Assembly (NCBI GenBank): GCA_016219875.1
Contig: JACRJZ010000100.1
Coordinates: forward strand, 1 to 62,670
DNA length: 62,670 bases
Source: Verrucomicrobiota bacterium
Lineage (GTDB): Bacteria; Verrucomicrobiota; Verrucomicrobiia; Limisphaerales; JACRJZ01
Direction of reading: 5' to 3'
Positions 62,514 through 62,670 of this stretch are shown here, in pieces. Position numbers and translations under genes: made by a program. Positions within the stretch are counted from its first letter, which is position 1. Every line of letters begins with the position of its first letter. Below the pieces are notes generated by a model. That model was not told where the DNA came from and did no database searches. It saw only the letters and a program-made list of their open reading frames with translations.

Positions 62514-62670
62514 GCCTCAGACATCCTGAGCCGTCCGCACGGTTTTGTGGAGGCCAGGAATCGAGATGAAGCGGCGTTCACCGGGTCAGGGGACCCGGCC
62601 TACAGGAAAGGCGTGCCTTGTAGGCCCGGTGCCCTCACCGGGCGGCCCAGGCGCGTTCCACGGCTCAGGA
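62514..62670. repeat. MITE-like repeat, inverted copy of 29622-29790, cut by window end
   Basis: It starts CCTCAGACATCCTGAGCCGT, and its reverse complement from the window end (TCCTGAGCCGTGGAACGCGC) matches 29630 onward for ~150 bp. Confidence 0.75.

Noticed and set aside
62459..62530. tRNA-like start (GGATATGGCTCAGTGGATAA)
   Set aside because: Resembles a D-arm but no anticodon arm, T-loop or acceptor pairing follows.

Overview
The window looks like accessory-rich chromosome of a Verrucomicrobiota bacterium, most likely a Limisphaerales/Pedosphaera-type lineage. The reasons are high GC, several Tat-exported Gfo/Idh/MocA oxidoreductases and sugar-phosphate isomerase-like proteins, many secreted beta-propellers, Na+/sugar symporters, and dozens of short palindromic repeats in the gaps. 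This placement is inference from gene content; no rRNA or tRNA gene is visible.

Layout. 0-3.4 kb: a Tat oxidoreductase and an isomerase-like gene bracketed by two copies of a serine-hydrolase 3' end. 3.4-4.3 kb: an IS200-type HUH/Y1 transposase flanked by inverted REP hairpins. 4.5-5.9 kb: an ApeA-like HEPN defence gene. 6-14 kb: a secreted propeller, an ABC-2 exporter pair, a tandem metallo-beta-lactamase-fold protein and a large serine hydrolase. 14.5-15.2 kb: a UPF0175/DUF3368 toxin-antitoxin pair. 15.6-18.7 kb: a beta-helix protein translationally coupled to an HxlR regulator, divergent from an NmrA-type reductase. 18.7-24.9 kb: small lipoproteins, then rseP-ispG. 24.9-31.4 kb: GH43 arabinanase, more Tat sugar enzymes and a vapBC pair whose toxin is broken by a palindromic element. 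31.6-37.4 kb: TPR protein, putative secreted hydrolase, lipoprotein, ceramidase-like protein.

37.5-44.3 kb is the most unusual region. A Nudix hydrolase overlaps a four-part protein (RelA/SpoT-like, TPR-like, SLOG-like and RyR domains). It is followed by a decayed Zn-ribbon/TIR gene, an intact DUF4062-nSTAND-transmembrane protein and a decayed DUF4062 gene. I read this as a nucleotide-signal conflict (defence) island.

44.4-51.8 kb: YkgJ protein, hybrid histidine kinase, secreted propeller, MNT/HEPN pair and an ETF-QO-like flavoprotein. The 3' end of the flavoprotein gene is duplicated around a DUF433/DUF5615 toxin-antitoxin pair. 51.9-62.2 kb: SSS symporter with a lipoprotein rhamnose mutarotase, a 14-repeat propeller protein, then a pectin module (MFS sugar porter, PL10 pectate lyase, PL22 oligogalacturonate lyase).

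A unifying theme is invasion by non-autonomous repeats. One palindromic family (GTAGCAGCCGACGTGAGGAG...) occurs at eight places; other hairpin and tandem families occur too. Several lie inside genes: they interrupt vapC with stops, add in-frame peptides to IspG and to the propeller protein, and supply coding sequence for the N-terminus of the PL22 enzyme.
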